A stretch of DNA of 64,000 bases from Microdochium bolleyi (lineage: Eukaryota > Ascomycota > Sordariomycetes > Xylariales > Microdochiaceae). Positions 22,288 through 33,142 of this stretch are shown piece by piece; position 1 is the stretch's first letter, and each line of letters opens with the position of its first letter. Made by a program: the position numbers and the translations under genes. The stretch spans positions 3,911,524 to 3,975,523 of the forward strand of contig KQ964245.1 in NCBI GenBank assembly GCA_001566295.1. The letters run 5' to 3'. The notes under the pieces were generated by a model that worked only from the letters and a program-made list of their open reading frames with translations, was not told where the DNA came from and did not search any database.

Positions 22288-23070
22288 TCATGGCAACAGC
22301 ACTACCTTGTAGGACTTATACCTCCACGCTGGACCACGACCATCCCGTCGCCGGCGCTCAATCTCCGCAAAGCCATGCCACCTGGTCTCCTGCGGAGACG
22401 CCTCCGCGGCGGCGTCCCTCGGCGTGAGCAAGACCGTGCCGTAGATCGTGTACTCGATCCGAGCTCCGCCGTCGTGCACGGCTGTGATCTCGACCTTGTC
22501 CAGCCTGTGCCGCCTGCGTCGTACTTCCTCCCACATGCTCCCCCGCAGGGCACGAATCTCTATATGTAGAAAGTCGCTGGCGCGTCAGTCAAAGCGCCAC
22601 CAAAAAGAAAGAAAAAGCCATTATAACGCACACCTGACCGGTCGCCGTGAAAGGACAGCAGAGATTTTCGTCATCGAACGCGGCCGTTTGTAAACCCACG
22701 TGTATATGTGCTTCCGCAACTCACCTGCAAGCCCAACAACCTGTCGGTCGCCCAGCGCCACCCTGGCAGCAGCACTCCCCGCCACCGGCAGCGCACCTTC
22801 ATCATGACCATCCCCCTCATCCTCACGGTTTTCGTCGTCGGCGTCCGAGCCAGCAAAGTAGCCCAGCCACTCCTCCGTCCCGCCCGGATCATCAGACACG
22901 GCGTAGAACCCGCTGACAAAGTCCTGGACCGAGCCGTCTTCGATGACCACAGCACTCCGCTGGCCATCCACCAGCGGGAAGACGTACTCTGGGCGGTAAG
23001 AGCCGAGGGCTTCTCCGTGGTCCTGCTGGTCGCCGGTGCCGTCTTGCCCCCCCAGCTCGACTTGTGCCAT
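22288..23070 (-). CDS. SnoaL-like (NTF2-fold) protein with an acidic insert
   Basis: Exons complement(22725-23070) and complement(22288-22559); 205 residues, one 165-nt intron (GTGAGT..ACATATAG, phase 1). Splicing joins GDRQVVGLA to EIRALRGSMWEEV. The protein reads as an NTF2-like domain: SVQDFVSGFYAVSDDPGGTE, then EEWLGYFA, a helix of Arg/Glu, and strands KVEITAVHDGGARIEYTIYG and WHGFAEIERR ending WRYKSYKVVL. Between the first helix-loop and GDRQVVG there is an Asp/Glu-rich insert (~residues 74-95). The family is common in ascomycetes but the substrate is unknown. It differs from the NTF2-like gene at 10.5-11.1 kb, so this is not a recent duplication. No signal peptide. Confidence 0.72.
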
Positions 23071-23747
23071 GATCCCAGCGGGCGAGTACCGCCCTTTTTC
23101 CGCAGTTTTATTCCCCTAGAGCGCCAACTTTCCCCAGATCAAAGGACGGAATCTGTAAAGAGGGTGGTATGCAAAGCCAAGTGGAAGATGTGTAGAGCAC
23201 GGTGTCTGTGACACACACACTCCAGGGCCTCTGCTGTGAACTGACGTGTGTACATGAAGTGTGGAGGTGGGGAACCAAACCCGGACCCCCATGGAGAGGC
23301 GCCAAGTATGTTGCCGCATGGGGCTTCTAGTGCAGAAAACGTATAACTATATGTGTCCTGTACATTTCGATTTTCATGCCATGTAGTACCCTGGAAAGAC
23401 GATCCCAAAGCTTGCAGGCGTAGTAAGTTGCAAGATAACATTATGCCTTCGAGGGAGGTAATGCTATCAAGGTCGAGCCTGACTCCTATTGATAAAAGAC
23501 AAAAGTGGGAAACGCAACCGGGAATCCTCAATAGCAGGGTATCACAACTCCTTCTTCTCCGCGAAAAGACAAAAAGAGAGTGTGTAAATCATAATGGCCC
23601 AGACCCTCCTCCGCGCACGAACCCTATCCTTGGGAACAAATGTAGCATTGCCCGTCCTTCGCAAGCTCCCCACGAAACATCTTCCCCTTCCCGTTTTGCT
23701 ACCTGCGCGTGCTAATTGCACATCGCCTCCCTTCACCGTGTCTCAGT
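23071..23747. other. Intergenic, SnoaL-like promoter and ING-gene 3' flank
   Basis: It contains a short (CA) run at 23212-23221. No supported gene. Confidence 0.5.
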
Positions 23748-26552
23748 TCACGTCCTTACCCCTCGCGACGTGACCTCACCCTTGCCCCCGATGTTCAGCG
23801 CGACCCGGCAGTCCGGGCAGTACCACTTAGTCGTGCGGGCCGGGATCGCCGTTAGGCCGACACACTCGAGGTGAAACCATTCCTGTTTGCAGTTCTGTAC
23901 ATGGGCGGCGGCGTGAGCCGAAGAGGTCAGTTTCTTGTGTGTAAGTTCGTTCTGCTTCTTCTCGTGTAAGAGCAGACGCTTGCTCTTCCTGCTGCCAACC
24001 TGGCTGCTCTGAGTCCTGCTGTTTCTGCTCGCATTGCTGTTGCTGCTGTTGCTCTCCATAACGGGATCGGGAGGGGCAACAGCGACAGCAGCAGCAGCAG
24101 CAGCATGAGTGTGCACAGGCAGGTGGTCCAGATGGTACGTGTTAGAGGAGGAAGTAGATTGGTGGCTGCTCACATCAACGTTATCGCACTGTATCATCGT
24201 GCCGAAGCTCACCCGGTTGCAAAGGCAGTACCGCGGCTCGTTGGGGTCCACGACGTTGCCGTCATCATCGATCTCGACGTCAGCCTCGCCATCGGTGGCG
24301 GGCTGGTTGGCATTAGCCGTCGCGCCGCCTCCGCTGCTCTTCCTAGCACCTGCGTTGCTGCCGCGGGCCTTCTTACGTGGTGCCGCCTTCCGTGTGCCGA
24401 CGGCGCTCGTGCCGCCCGGGTTGGTAGTAACAACGCCTGGGGCTGGCCTCTTGGTCCGCTTGCTCGACTGGCGGGCCTCGGGCGCGGGCGTGTTACGCGC
24501 GGTGCTGGTTCTTCGGGGGCGGTCTACCGTTGCCAGCGCGTTGGGGGGTTCTTGGCTCGACCCCTTGCCTCGCGATGCCGGCCTTCGCGTAGTGCCAACA
24601 GGAGCGGTCGAGGCGTTCTCGGTTGTTGAAGGACCTGCAGCTGCGATGCTGGGGACAATCGTCACCGGCGGCACTGGTATGGGTGTTACCTGTCTCGATG
24701 TGTTCTGTTTGGGGTTAGTTGTAGGTTGTAGATTGTTCTGCCTCGTCTCCCGCTTGGGGACTTCGCGAGCAGGTGGCAGTATGGGTGTCGTTGACGGCTT
24801 CGCCACAGAGAGTACCGGAGACTCCGCCGCAGGCTTGGTGGGTATGGTGGTTGTGAATGATGGTGGTGGGACAGGACTTGTGACGCTTCTAGCTGAGTTG
24901 GTCGGCTTGGCAGTCGACGTTGCGCCATCCGCGGCGGATTTAGCTGCCGACACCACGGCGGCAGGCTTGCCAAACTGAGGCACAGGGATCGGCGTTTGAG
25001 TTGCTGGTGGCACTGAAGTAGTTCTCGTCGACAGCTGTGGCGGTGGTATGGGAGTCTCGGTCTTGTTGCGTTTCAGCTGTGGTCGTGCCAGCTGGGTCTC
25101 TGGAGTCTCTGCAGTCTTGGTGTCGACAGACATCGCCTCTGAACCTGAGTCACGTTTGCGCTTCTTGGTCGTCAGTGTCTTATCGCCAACAGGCACAGCT
25201 GCGGCCACAGACGGAGATCCCTCTGGACCCAGAAACATGCGTGCTGCTTCGTTCATCTTCCGAGCCGACTCTTCGGCCTCCTCTGCAGCCATCTTGGCTA
25301 GGGCTTCACGCTTGAGCTTCTTAGCCTCGTTCAGCTTCATGCCTCGATTGCTCAAACGGACATCGTCTGCTGTCAGGGTCTCCGCACTAAGTGCACCCGC
25401 GGCGGGATGCTGCGCACCAGACTCTGCATCGGTCACGGTAGCGGGCACAGCGTCCTCGAAGGGGAGCCCTTGTTCTTCTGCACGCCTCTGCGCCAGTTTG
25501 TATGCCTCCACTCCACGCCCAAGCTGCTTCAGTTCCCGTGCGATCATGGTGTCGGAAGGGTTCCACACTGCGTTCTTCTTCATCCGCTTCCGAAGCTTGG
25601 CCAGTTCGTATGGCGTGAGCTGAAGCCAAGGGGCGTATTCTCCGCCGACAATGGCATCCTCCGGCGGGGGCTCGAGAGCAGCAAGCGCGCTGCTCGTAGA
25701 CATGGGCGCAATCTGTCCCGGTGCCAGCGGGGTCCGCGGTAGACGTGGCGGCTTTGGTACCTTCAGTTTAGGCACCTTGGGCGTCTTGACGAGCTTGATG
25801 CGAGGCCCCGGTGTCGCTTTCTGGCCAGTTGACATGTCATCATCGCTGCTGTCGTCCCCAGTATCACTGTAGGCGTTGAAGTCAATCTCGTACGGGGCCA
25901 GCACCTCGCCCGGCACCGTTATCCGCGGCGGTCCGCGGACCTTCTGGCCGTTGCTGTCGATGCGGAAGGCTATCTTGGGGGCGCGGGTCGCTAGCGGAGA
26001 CCGAGTCTGCACCGGACTCCTGACCTCGTTGTCGGCCGGGTAGTTGTCGCGCATCGTCTGAAGCTTCGCAAGGATCGTCTTTGCGCGGTTGTAGTGACGG
26101 TTGACATTGTCGCGCATCCGGCACGCCTCGGCGTGCGAGAACACGCGCGAGCTGATGGCACGCTGCATATTCTCCGAGATCTCAGAGCGCAGCTTGACGG
26201 GTGCCGGTCGCTGGTCTGCAGGCAGCGTCGGCAGCGCGCCCCAGGTTGTCGTCAGCTGATGCAGCGCGATCGAAGTCTCCGTGTATGTCTCGTCGAGCTT
26301 GCCGACGAGCGTGAGGGAGCGCATCATGTCGGAGGGCAGGTACTCGGTGAAGTCCAGATAGTCCGTCACGGTCGCTTGGGCGTCGGGATCCGCACGCATG
26401 CTCAGCGACGGTATTCGGCGGGCGTCTGCCGGGCTGGCGGCGAGTGAGTGAGGTCTTTCTAGCTCGTTCGTTTTCGTGGTCGGCGACACGGCTCGCGCAT
26501 CATCGAGCTGCGTGATGCTCTCGTCCACCTCCATGGTGGCGGCAGAGGCCAT
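23748..26552 (-). CDS. ING-family PHD-finger chromatin protein
   Basis: Exons complement(24174-26552) and complement(23748-23894), 841 residues. ING proteins are subunits of histone acetyltransferase or deacetylase complexes (NuA4, NuA3, Rpd3L) and read H3K4me3. The N-terminus has the ING helical domain (YLDFTEYLPSDMMRSLTLVG, RDNVNRHYNRAKTILAKL). A long disordered Pro/Thr/Ala-rich middle follows with basic clusters and TKKRKRDS as a likely nuclear signal. The C-terminal PHD finger is YCLCNRVSFGTMIQCDNVD|NCKQEWFHLECVGL..KWYCPDC. A 279-nt intron (23895-24173, GTGAGC..TACAG) interrupts the finger; it is in frame and stop-free, so the raw ORF reads through. Donor choice is uncertain by two codons (GTTGAT versus GTGAGC). 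An in-frame ATG at 26600 would add 16 residues; I prefer 26552 for its stronger ATGGCC context. The length is well above yeast Pho23, Yng1 and Yng2. Confidence 0.88.
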   Translation of the reverse strand: MASAATMEVDESITQLDDARAVSPTTKTNELERPHSLAASPADARRIPSLSMRADPDAQATVTDYLDFTEYLPSDMMRSLTLVGKLDETYTETSIALHQLTTTWGALPTLPADQRPAPVKLRSEISENMQRAISSRVFSHAEACRMRDNVNRHYNRAKTILAKLQTMRDNYPADNEVRSPVQTRSPLATRAPKIAFRIDSNGQKVRGPPRITVPGEVLAPYEIDFNAYSDTGDDSSDDDMSTGQKATPGPRIKLVKTPKVPKLKVPKPPRLPRTPLAPGQIAPMSTSSALAALEPPPEDAIVGGEYAPWLQLTPYELAKLRKRMKKNAVWNPSDTMIARELKQLGRGVEAYKLAQRRAEEQGLPFEDAVPATVTDAESGAQHPAAGALSAETLTADDVRLSNRGMKLNEAKKLKREALAKMAAEEAEESARKMNEAARMFLGPEGSPSVAAAVPVGDKTLTTKKRKRDSGSEAMSVDTKTAETPETQLARPQLKRNKTETPIPPPQLSTRTTSVPPATQTPIPVPQFGKPAAVVSAAKSAADGATSTAKPTNSARSVTSPVPPPSFTTTIPTKPAAESPVLSVAKPSTTPILPPAREVPKRETRQNNLQPTTNPKQNTSRQVTPIPVPPVTIVPSIAAAGPSTTENASTAPVGTTRRPASRGKGSSQEPPNALATVDRPRRTSTARNTPAPEARQSSKRTKRPAPGVVTTNPGGTSAVGTRKAAPRKKARGSNAGARKSSGGGATANANQPATDGEADVEIDDDGNVVDPNEPRYCLCNRVSFGTMIQCDNVDVSSHQSTSSSNTYHLDHLPVHTHAAAAAAVAVAPPDPVMESNSSNSNASRNSRTQSSQVGSRKSKRLLLHEKKQNELTHKKLTSSAHAAAHVQNCKQEWFHLECVGLTAIPARTTKWYCPDCRVALNIGGKGEVTSRGVRT

Positions 26553-27509
26553 GATCACAGGTGATTGCCGGAGAGCTCGAGGTTGGCTAGCTGCATCCAC
26601 GGCACCGAGTTTGCTTTATCATGGCGGGGTGCCCTTGCTGCAGGAGATTGATCTTCGAGCGTGCTCTGATGAATGTACAGTGCAGGCTGTGGTGCGGCGC
26701 CTGGGCAAGGGTATTTCGAGGCTCTGAGTGTCGAAAGCGCACGGGTCGCGCATGTAGTGCTTGCCTTCTCGTGGGGCGAAGCTGAGGTCGTCGCAGGCGG
26801 ATGCGAAGTCGTGATGTGCAGATGTAGAGACGGTTGGTGGTCGATGCCGTCGCGGTTTGGAGCTCTCAGGCCATCGCTGCGCGGCACCGCGCATTGTGTC
26901 ACGGAGGCGCGTGTTGCCTTCCGCTGCAGGCGAGTGGGCGAGTGGGTCTCCAGGGCAGCAGCAGAAGTGGGGATCATCCCGCACTCTGGAGGCCAGGAAC
27001 AACCCAGGCTAGCGGCACAGCCAAGTGAGATCTGAGCACAGGGCCTCCAGATCTCTGCTCATGCATGTTTCATGGTTGCTCACCTGGGCAGCGTTGGTCC
27101 TGCCGTCCAGCGGGAACTTGAGTCGCAGAGAAATGACAAGATTAAGACCTGTCGCCGAGTGCAATCGCCAATCTGTAGTGTATTGCTCCAGCCCTTATGT
27201 TCGTATGTACATTTATGTGATTACAAGCAAATAGCTCAACTTTGACCGCTATATCCAAACCCGCACGCAGAGAGCAACCGTGTGAAGTGAAGCTTGCACA
27301 GGCCTATCAGCGGAGTTTGTGTTAATTACTTCCGTTTCTTCGGCATCGCAGATATGCCACTCCTTACCCACCTCTGAGCCTGACGTGAGGAGCAGGGCTC
27401 AGTCCCAGCTTGACCTCGCCATTTCTCGCCACCTTACTATCTTAAGCCAGTCGTCACTGTGGTCCTGCGACAGGCAATAGCGAGCTTGGCGGCCCATTTG
27501 AATCTTCTA
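26553..27509. other. Intergenic, ING-gene promoter and 3' flank of membrane protein B
   Basis: No gene was recognised; ORFs overlap on both strands. An in-frame ATG at 26600 leaves the ING start slightly uncertain. Confidence 0.45.
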
Positions 27510-28803
27510 CTACGTGCTGCCAACAGCACCCAGGCCGACACCCGTGATGCCCGCGGCAAGAACCCAAACGGAACCCCACGCAACAGCGCCGGCAGTTTCC
27601 ACGCCCAGGACCTCGTAGCGGGCCTTGAGCGCGGAGCTCACGCCACTAACGAGCATCAGGACTAGAGTGCGACCCATCGCGACCTTGGTGCGGGTGCTCC
27701 AGCCCCAGACGTTCCACCACACGGTCGCGCCCAGGCCAGCCTCGACGGGGTTGAAGCTGTCATTGACGTCGTCCTGGGCGGTTCGGGCAACGCTGGTAGT
27801 CGGGGCGAAGATGAAGGTCTGAGCAGCGAGCCCGAGTGCGAGAGTGACCGGCAGGAAGGAGATGTAGCTGGCCTCGTGCGCCGGGGTGATGGAGGCGAGA
27901 TTGTTGAAATAGACCACCAAGAAGGTAGGCAAGTAGGTAGCGTAGGCGAAGAGCAGAGACACGCTGTAGATGGCGGCAGCGAGGAGCGTTGTCAGAAGAG
28001 CAATGGGCCGATCAGCGACAATGTCACTGTTCGGGGCCTGGGAGGGCTCGGCATGAGCAGCGTTTAGGGGACGAAGGAGGTGGAATGGCAGAGTCGCAGA
28101 CAGCACCTCAATAACCAGCGAGGACACCAAAGGAACAACGGGAGTGCTGTAGAACGTGGAGAGAAGGTACAGCTATGACTCGGAGGTTAGCAACAAATAT
28201 AGCCAATGTGAAGCTGGCATTTCGCAGACTTACGGAGGGGCCTTGGGACAGGACAGTCAGGGCTGCCAAGTCAATGCTATCAAAATTGCCATACCACCCA
28301 AGCCCAAGCTGGAAACTATTGAGATTCAGCAACAAGTCAGCATGTGCGCGTACCGAAGCAGTCCCCCGTACGAACTGGCGCAAAGCACCAGGATGGTTTG
28401 TCACTTACAGTTTCCACCCGGTCAGCAAAGCAACCTCGGACCAGTCCTCAAGCACCCTCTCATTGGTCGCAAGCGGGGCGCGGGTGAACTGGTACGTGAG
28501 CGAGTACAGCAGCGCCGAGATCGACAGGCTGAGGGTCGCGAGGAGGGGAAACTGCACCGGCGCTGGCAGTTTCGGGGCGTGCGGCACGAGTGACGACACT
28601 CCTCGCTTCTCTGCGGGTCGGACGGTGGGTCCCTCGAGACTGGTGATCGTCACGACCTTGCGGGAGGCAGAGGTGGGAGAGGTTGGAGGCGAGGGAGCCA
28701 CCGAGGACGGGGCGATAGTGTTGTCGCCGGCTGTGCTGTGGCCGTCCCCATCGTGCGCGTCGGGTCTCTTGCCGCGAGGTCGCATCTTTCCAGTGGAGCT
28801 CAT
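27510..28803 (-). CDS. Polytopic membrane protein of unknown function (B)
   Basis: Exons complement(28409-28803), complement(28234-28315) and complement(27510-28172); 379 residues. Donors are GTAAGT in both introns; the second has a GCTAAC branch point. Spliced junctions give GWKLFQLGLGWYGNFDSIDL and LTVLSQGPS|LYLLSTFYS, restoring a smooth membrane protein. Residues 1-75 are disordered and basic, then about eight hydrophobic segments, for example FPLLATLSLSISALLYSLTY, PLVSSLVIEVLSATLPFHLL, LLTTLLAAAIYSVSLLFAY, FLPVTLALGLAAQTFIFAP and VWVLAAGITGVGLGAVG. I recall similar proteins as conserved, unnamed genes in filamentous ascomycetes; no enzymatic motif is visible. The frame upstream is open to 28941, but the ATG at 28803 fits the expected N-terminus. 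Confidence 0.8.
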
Positions 28804-30458
28804 GGTCGCTGCAGTTGTCGTGGAGAGCTGTATCGTTTTCACGCGAAAAGTTGCGTGCGTGCGTGCGTAGGTAGATAGTAAATGGTTTTCGGATTGACCA
28901 AGCAATCGTCGCGCCGCAACGGATGACTGGATGGCTGCCAAGCCGAGGAGACGTCTATGATCAGTGGGCGGAAGAGCAAGAGCGCGTCCGGGGTGTGACG
29001 AATCGGGGTTACTCTGCCGTCTGAGGTAGAGTGCCCGCGTGTCTCGTGATTGCTGATCGTTGACCGCAATCGCGTGCGTGCGTTAAGGATGCAGGATTGT
29101 CGCTGCAGGCTCGGCGGAGAGGGAGAGCTGGGAAGGTCGTTGTGTAGAGGCCCAGGGTGCCGCCGCAGACAGTCAGCTGGATACAGTCCCTAGTCGCGAC
29201 GATCGCGCGTCTGAGACGAGGAGGAAGGATGAGGAAGGACAAGGGGTGTTTGGCGGACTGGACTTGTTGCTTGTCGTGGTCTCGTGCGAGCTGGTCGCGT
29301 TAGGAAGGAGGCTGGAGAGGTTTGGGAGCTTGTGTGTTGATAGGCGCACGACTCAGCAGGAGCGGCGGGGAGCTCGTCTCGTCAAGCCGCGCTTCTCCGC
29401 GAGCAAGTGACGTCTGCAGGTGTCCACCCGTGCCTCTCGACCGGGGTCAGGACCGAGGAGCTCCATTCATCCATACAGCTTTGCATCCATTCTCCCTGGC
29501 AGAGGAGGAAAAACTCCACATACCGGGCCAGATCAACAAGATCAAGATCTTCACGGCTCCTTCATCCTGCGCAACTCCGGCTGATCGTCCCGTAGCCTGC
29601 CTCTTATGCAACCCATGCCCATTACAGTCGGCAGCCTTACAGCCCGCCTGGTCAATGACCTGCCCGCGGACCGACTTAAATACATCCGCTGGTCCTTCTC
29701 TCGTCTCAGTTGCCCCGGACGGCTTCTCCTGATCCCGACACCCATCTCCCGATTTCCCAGTTCGTGGATCTCGAAGTCGACGTGATTCATCTCCTTACTT
29801 CACCCTGCCCATTACCAATCCATGCCAGCTGCTGCACAGCTTGCCCTCTGAGGGTTCTCTAGTAAGCTTGCTTGCCCGCTTTCAGACACGACGGCCAAGG
29901 CAATTGTCGACAGCAGGACAAGCATCATATCGAAACGACATCTATACTCGAGGACGACAGCTCCTGCCAAGCCAATGAGCATCGAAACATCACACTGCCA
30001 TGCTGCGTGCTGATAAATCCCACACGATCACTTTCTTTATGCAAACAGAGATAATATGTGTATGTGGCAGGATACAGAACAAGCGAGTGCGTCGAATTCC
30101 TAAGGTTTAGGTATCATATACACCAGCCTCCACTTCTTCGAGTTTGTATTCTGTGTTTCCCTAATGTCATCTCCTCCCACTATGCTCGGCGTTGCTCGAC
30201 GCACCCTCTCCGGTCCTCACTTTAACCTCGTGGCGGAGTGTCGTGATGCTTTGCTCGCAGGGCGAGAGTCACATCTCCCCCACTCTTCGGTGCTAAGGAC
30301 TCGGCGGCGGAGCACACCATCAGTTACTGGCCAGGCATGTCGTGCCGACGGTTGCGTAATTGAAACTCAAGAAAAAAGAAAAAGAAGGACTCCCAAACGC
30401 TTCGTATCACGTTGCCTGGCAGGCTCGCAGAATACACACAATCTTAACCACGTCAGGT
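28804..30458. other. 1.65-kb intergenic, membrane protein B promoter and C2H2-gene 3' flank
   Basis: No convincing coding sequence. It has a short GTGC(GTGC)-type run at 28855-28866 just upstream of the membrane-protein start. Confidence 0.45.
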
Positions 30459-32124
30459 CTAGATGTCCATGCGACCAAACATGAGGTCGTCATCTTCGCT
30501 GCCGCCAGCCCTCATTCTGCGGTCATGGTCCTCATCCTCGTCCATGACGCTATCTTCTCGGTCCTCCATCTTGAGGTTCTCAGAATGCTGACGGTGGTCG
30601 CCACGCGTGAAGCTCTCTGGCATCTGACGTGATGAGAAGCTGGAGAAGAATGGGGTGCTGGAGAAAGCTGCTTGGTCGAGGTACTGGACAGGCAGCGGGG
30701 GGACTGGCGGTGCGTCAGACGGCAGTCTCGCGTCACGAGAACCGCTATTGCTGCCGAAACTGCAGCTGAGCAGCTCAACAGCTGCTGCGAGGTCACGGTC
30801 CTCCTGGTTGGTGTTGCTGCGGCCCGCCGATTGGGGTCCACGGTCGAAACTTGGCTGACGGTTGTGCCCACCGAAGTTGGGTGTGCTCGAGATGCTGCCA
30901 GCACGGAACGAGCTCGAAATTCCAGACTGGTATGATTGCGATATCGCGTTGCTGCCATTGCTGTGACGCTTGTTCATGCCCAGGTATGAAGGTGCGTTGC
31001 TGTGGAGGTATGGGTCGGCCTGTGGTGGCGGCGTTGTGTCTGCTGAGCTTCGGCCATCGTGCAGATCAGAGTAGCCCGAGGCTGCTGGCGATGCTGCGGA
31101 CTCTGGCTCGCTAGCGAAGTCCTTGGCAGAGTCTGGGGGAGTTGTTGGGTTGCCATCGGTGTCGACGTTCATGCCGACGAGGACAGAAGCGGCTTCGAGT
31201 AATTGGACTTGCTGGTGCTTTGAGATGAGCAGCTTGGAAGTAAAGTTCCACTCTGGAGTATGCTCCCACCTAATTCGCAAAGAGGCACAACGTTAACACA
31301 GCATTCGTACAGGGTCAAAGGGTGTGATTGTCGGCTTTACAGCGACGCTTCCCATCCATCAGAGCATATATCTGGGAGACGGAGCAAGTGAAGGTCTAGA
31401 CAAAGGGTTGGGCACTAACAAATGCTTGGTCAAGCAGCTGCCATGCTTGTACACCTTGCCGCACGTCTCACAACGGACCTCGACACGGTTGCTCTTTTTG
31501 CCATCTTTTGAAAGGTGGTTGCCGTCGCTGGCGCGACGCGCACGAGCCTGGTCAGCATTGAGACCAGTCTCCTCAGCCGACATCTCGTTCGAATCGTCGA
31601 TCGCGCTTTCGGGGTCCTTGGCGCTGAACTTGTGTGACGGAAGACTGGCAGGCGGAGACAGAGGGCTGCCGGCCAAGTTTGACCTGCTAGCTCCAGACTT
31701 GGAAACACGGCGCGCCGCGCCCGAGATCGGGAGCGACGACACCTTGCTGCCGGGATTCTGCTCGTTCTGCATGACAGCGGCCAAGGCGGCGACCACGTTG
31801 GCACCGCCGGCGGTGGTCATGCTCTTGCGGCGAGAGACTCTGTTGGCATTTAGGGCGCTGGAGAGCACCGAGTGCGAGTGGGAGCCATTGCGGGAGTGTA
31901 CTGCTGGTCGGTGTGTGGGCAGGGAGGACGGGGAGCCAGACGTGATCGACTGCCGGTGCTGGATCAATGGCCTCGAGGAAGTCTGGATATCCTGCAAGCC
32001 GCACGAGAGGCAAAGTCAGCAAGAGCCTCCATGGGTTGTGTATGGGACGTCACGTTCTCGCCCGAGGAGCATGGTGTTGTGGACGAGGCTAAGAGGAGTG
32101 TCTCTGTACCTTTGAGGAGGCCAT
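30459..32124 (-). CDS. Single-finger C2H2 zinc-finger regulator
   Basis: Exons complement(32110-32124), complement(31420-31991) and complement(30459-31269); 465 residues. The first exon is 15 nt (ATG GCC TCC TCA AAG). One C2H2 finger, RCETCGKVYKHGSCLTKHLWEH, has Cys179, Cys182, His195 and His199 spaced C-x2-C-x12-H-x3-H; it is split by the 150-nt second intron (GTTAGT..TTAG) in the Leu codon just after His195. Directly after it is a strongly conserved-looking segment, KLLISKHQQVQLLEAASVLV, which I associate with a fungal family of single-finger C2H2 proteins of unknown role. The rest is Ser/Pro-rich and disordered, ending in an Asp/Glu/Arg-rich tail. A single finger alone binds DNA weakly, so it may need a partner or mediate protein contacts. 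It is flanked upstream by 8 kb without a gene, as often seen for regulators. Confidence 0.85.
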
Positions 32125-33109
32125 TGCCGCGCAGTGAGGAGTGTGGAGCGTTGGCGGGTATAGACCGCGGAGGTGCGAATGTGGTTAACGGAGTTCTAGC
32201 GGTGGTTCGATTGTGGCCTGGTGAGGTGAGGCGGCAGAGAGGTGGTGCAGCACAAGGTCGAGCAGCAAGAAAGTATCCTGAGGAAAGGGTCTCTGGCGTC
32301 GCAAAGGGGAAGCAGCAAAAAAAAGGCGGTTGGATTGTGTGTGCTATGCTGGCGTGTTTGTGGAGGGACGAAGCCGAGCCAAGGTGTTGGAGCGGTGGTT
32401 TGGTGTGTGCAAGTGGTGCGGGCTAGTGCAGGCAGGTGAACTCGCAGAGCATGGGGTGCCGCCGGGAACCGACCAGGGCGGGCACGATTGTCGCTCGGGA
32501 TCACAGAGCACAGGCTTACACTACTCCGGAACTCGGTGGGCGCGCTGAGGGAGTGACCGGGGCCGAAAGCGACAACGGACGCGAGCTGGGCAGGCAGTTG
32601 TGAAGTTCGAGGCTGCTGGGTTGTGCTTGGTTGAGGGGAAGGAGAGAGTGCGCAGGACGAGGAGGATGCGGGCGGCGCGGCAGCTCAATTGGGAATCTTC
32701 AACAGGAAGGCACGGGAATTTTTTTTATTCTCTGGTGACTCTGTCTCAGTTGCAGAGATCAACAGAACACGAGGGAAACATTTCATAGGCCAGGCAGGCG
32801 CATGCTCTCTGAGGCAGGTTGCTTGCAACGGCGAGCGTCGTGGGCAGCCCGGCGGGGTGTGGCTGGAGCGAAGTCGGGAGGGGTGTGCGGGCCCATCCAT
32901 GGATGGCAAGGTCAGGGCAGCACTGGGCGTGTAAAGTGGCCTCTCCCAGGCTCACCTTTGCGCTCACCCAAACTCCGTCCCGTACCTTGCTTGCACACGC
33001 ACGCAAGCGGCGCTCCTAATGGCGGGGGGCTCGACCACCGCCCAGCTGGGCACCCCGGGCCTGGACGAGGAGATGATGGCCTGCACCGCCCGCCAATACA
33101 CGCACGCAC

Positions 33110-33142
33110 TCATACACACACAAACACACACACACGCCCCCC
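33110..33142. repeat. CA-rich microsatellite
   Basis: Imperfect (CA)n run with one AAAC interruption, followed by a C-rich tract, in the gene-poor interval. Confidence 0.8.

Noticed and set aside
24062..24104. CAG/GCA-rich repeat as a coding polyalanine tract
   Set aside because: It lies in the predicted PHD-splitting intron of the ING gene, so it is probably not translated in the main product.
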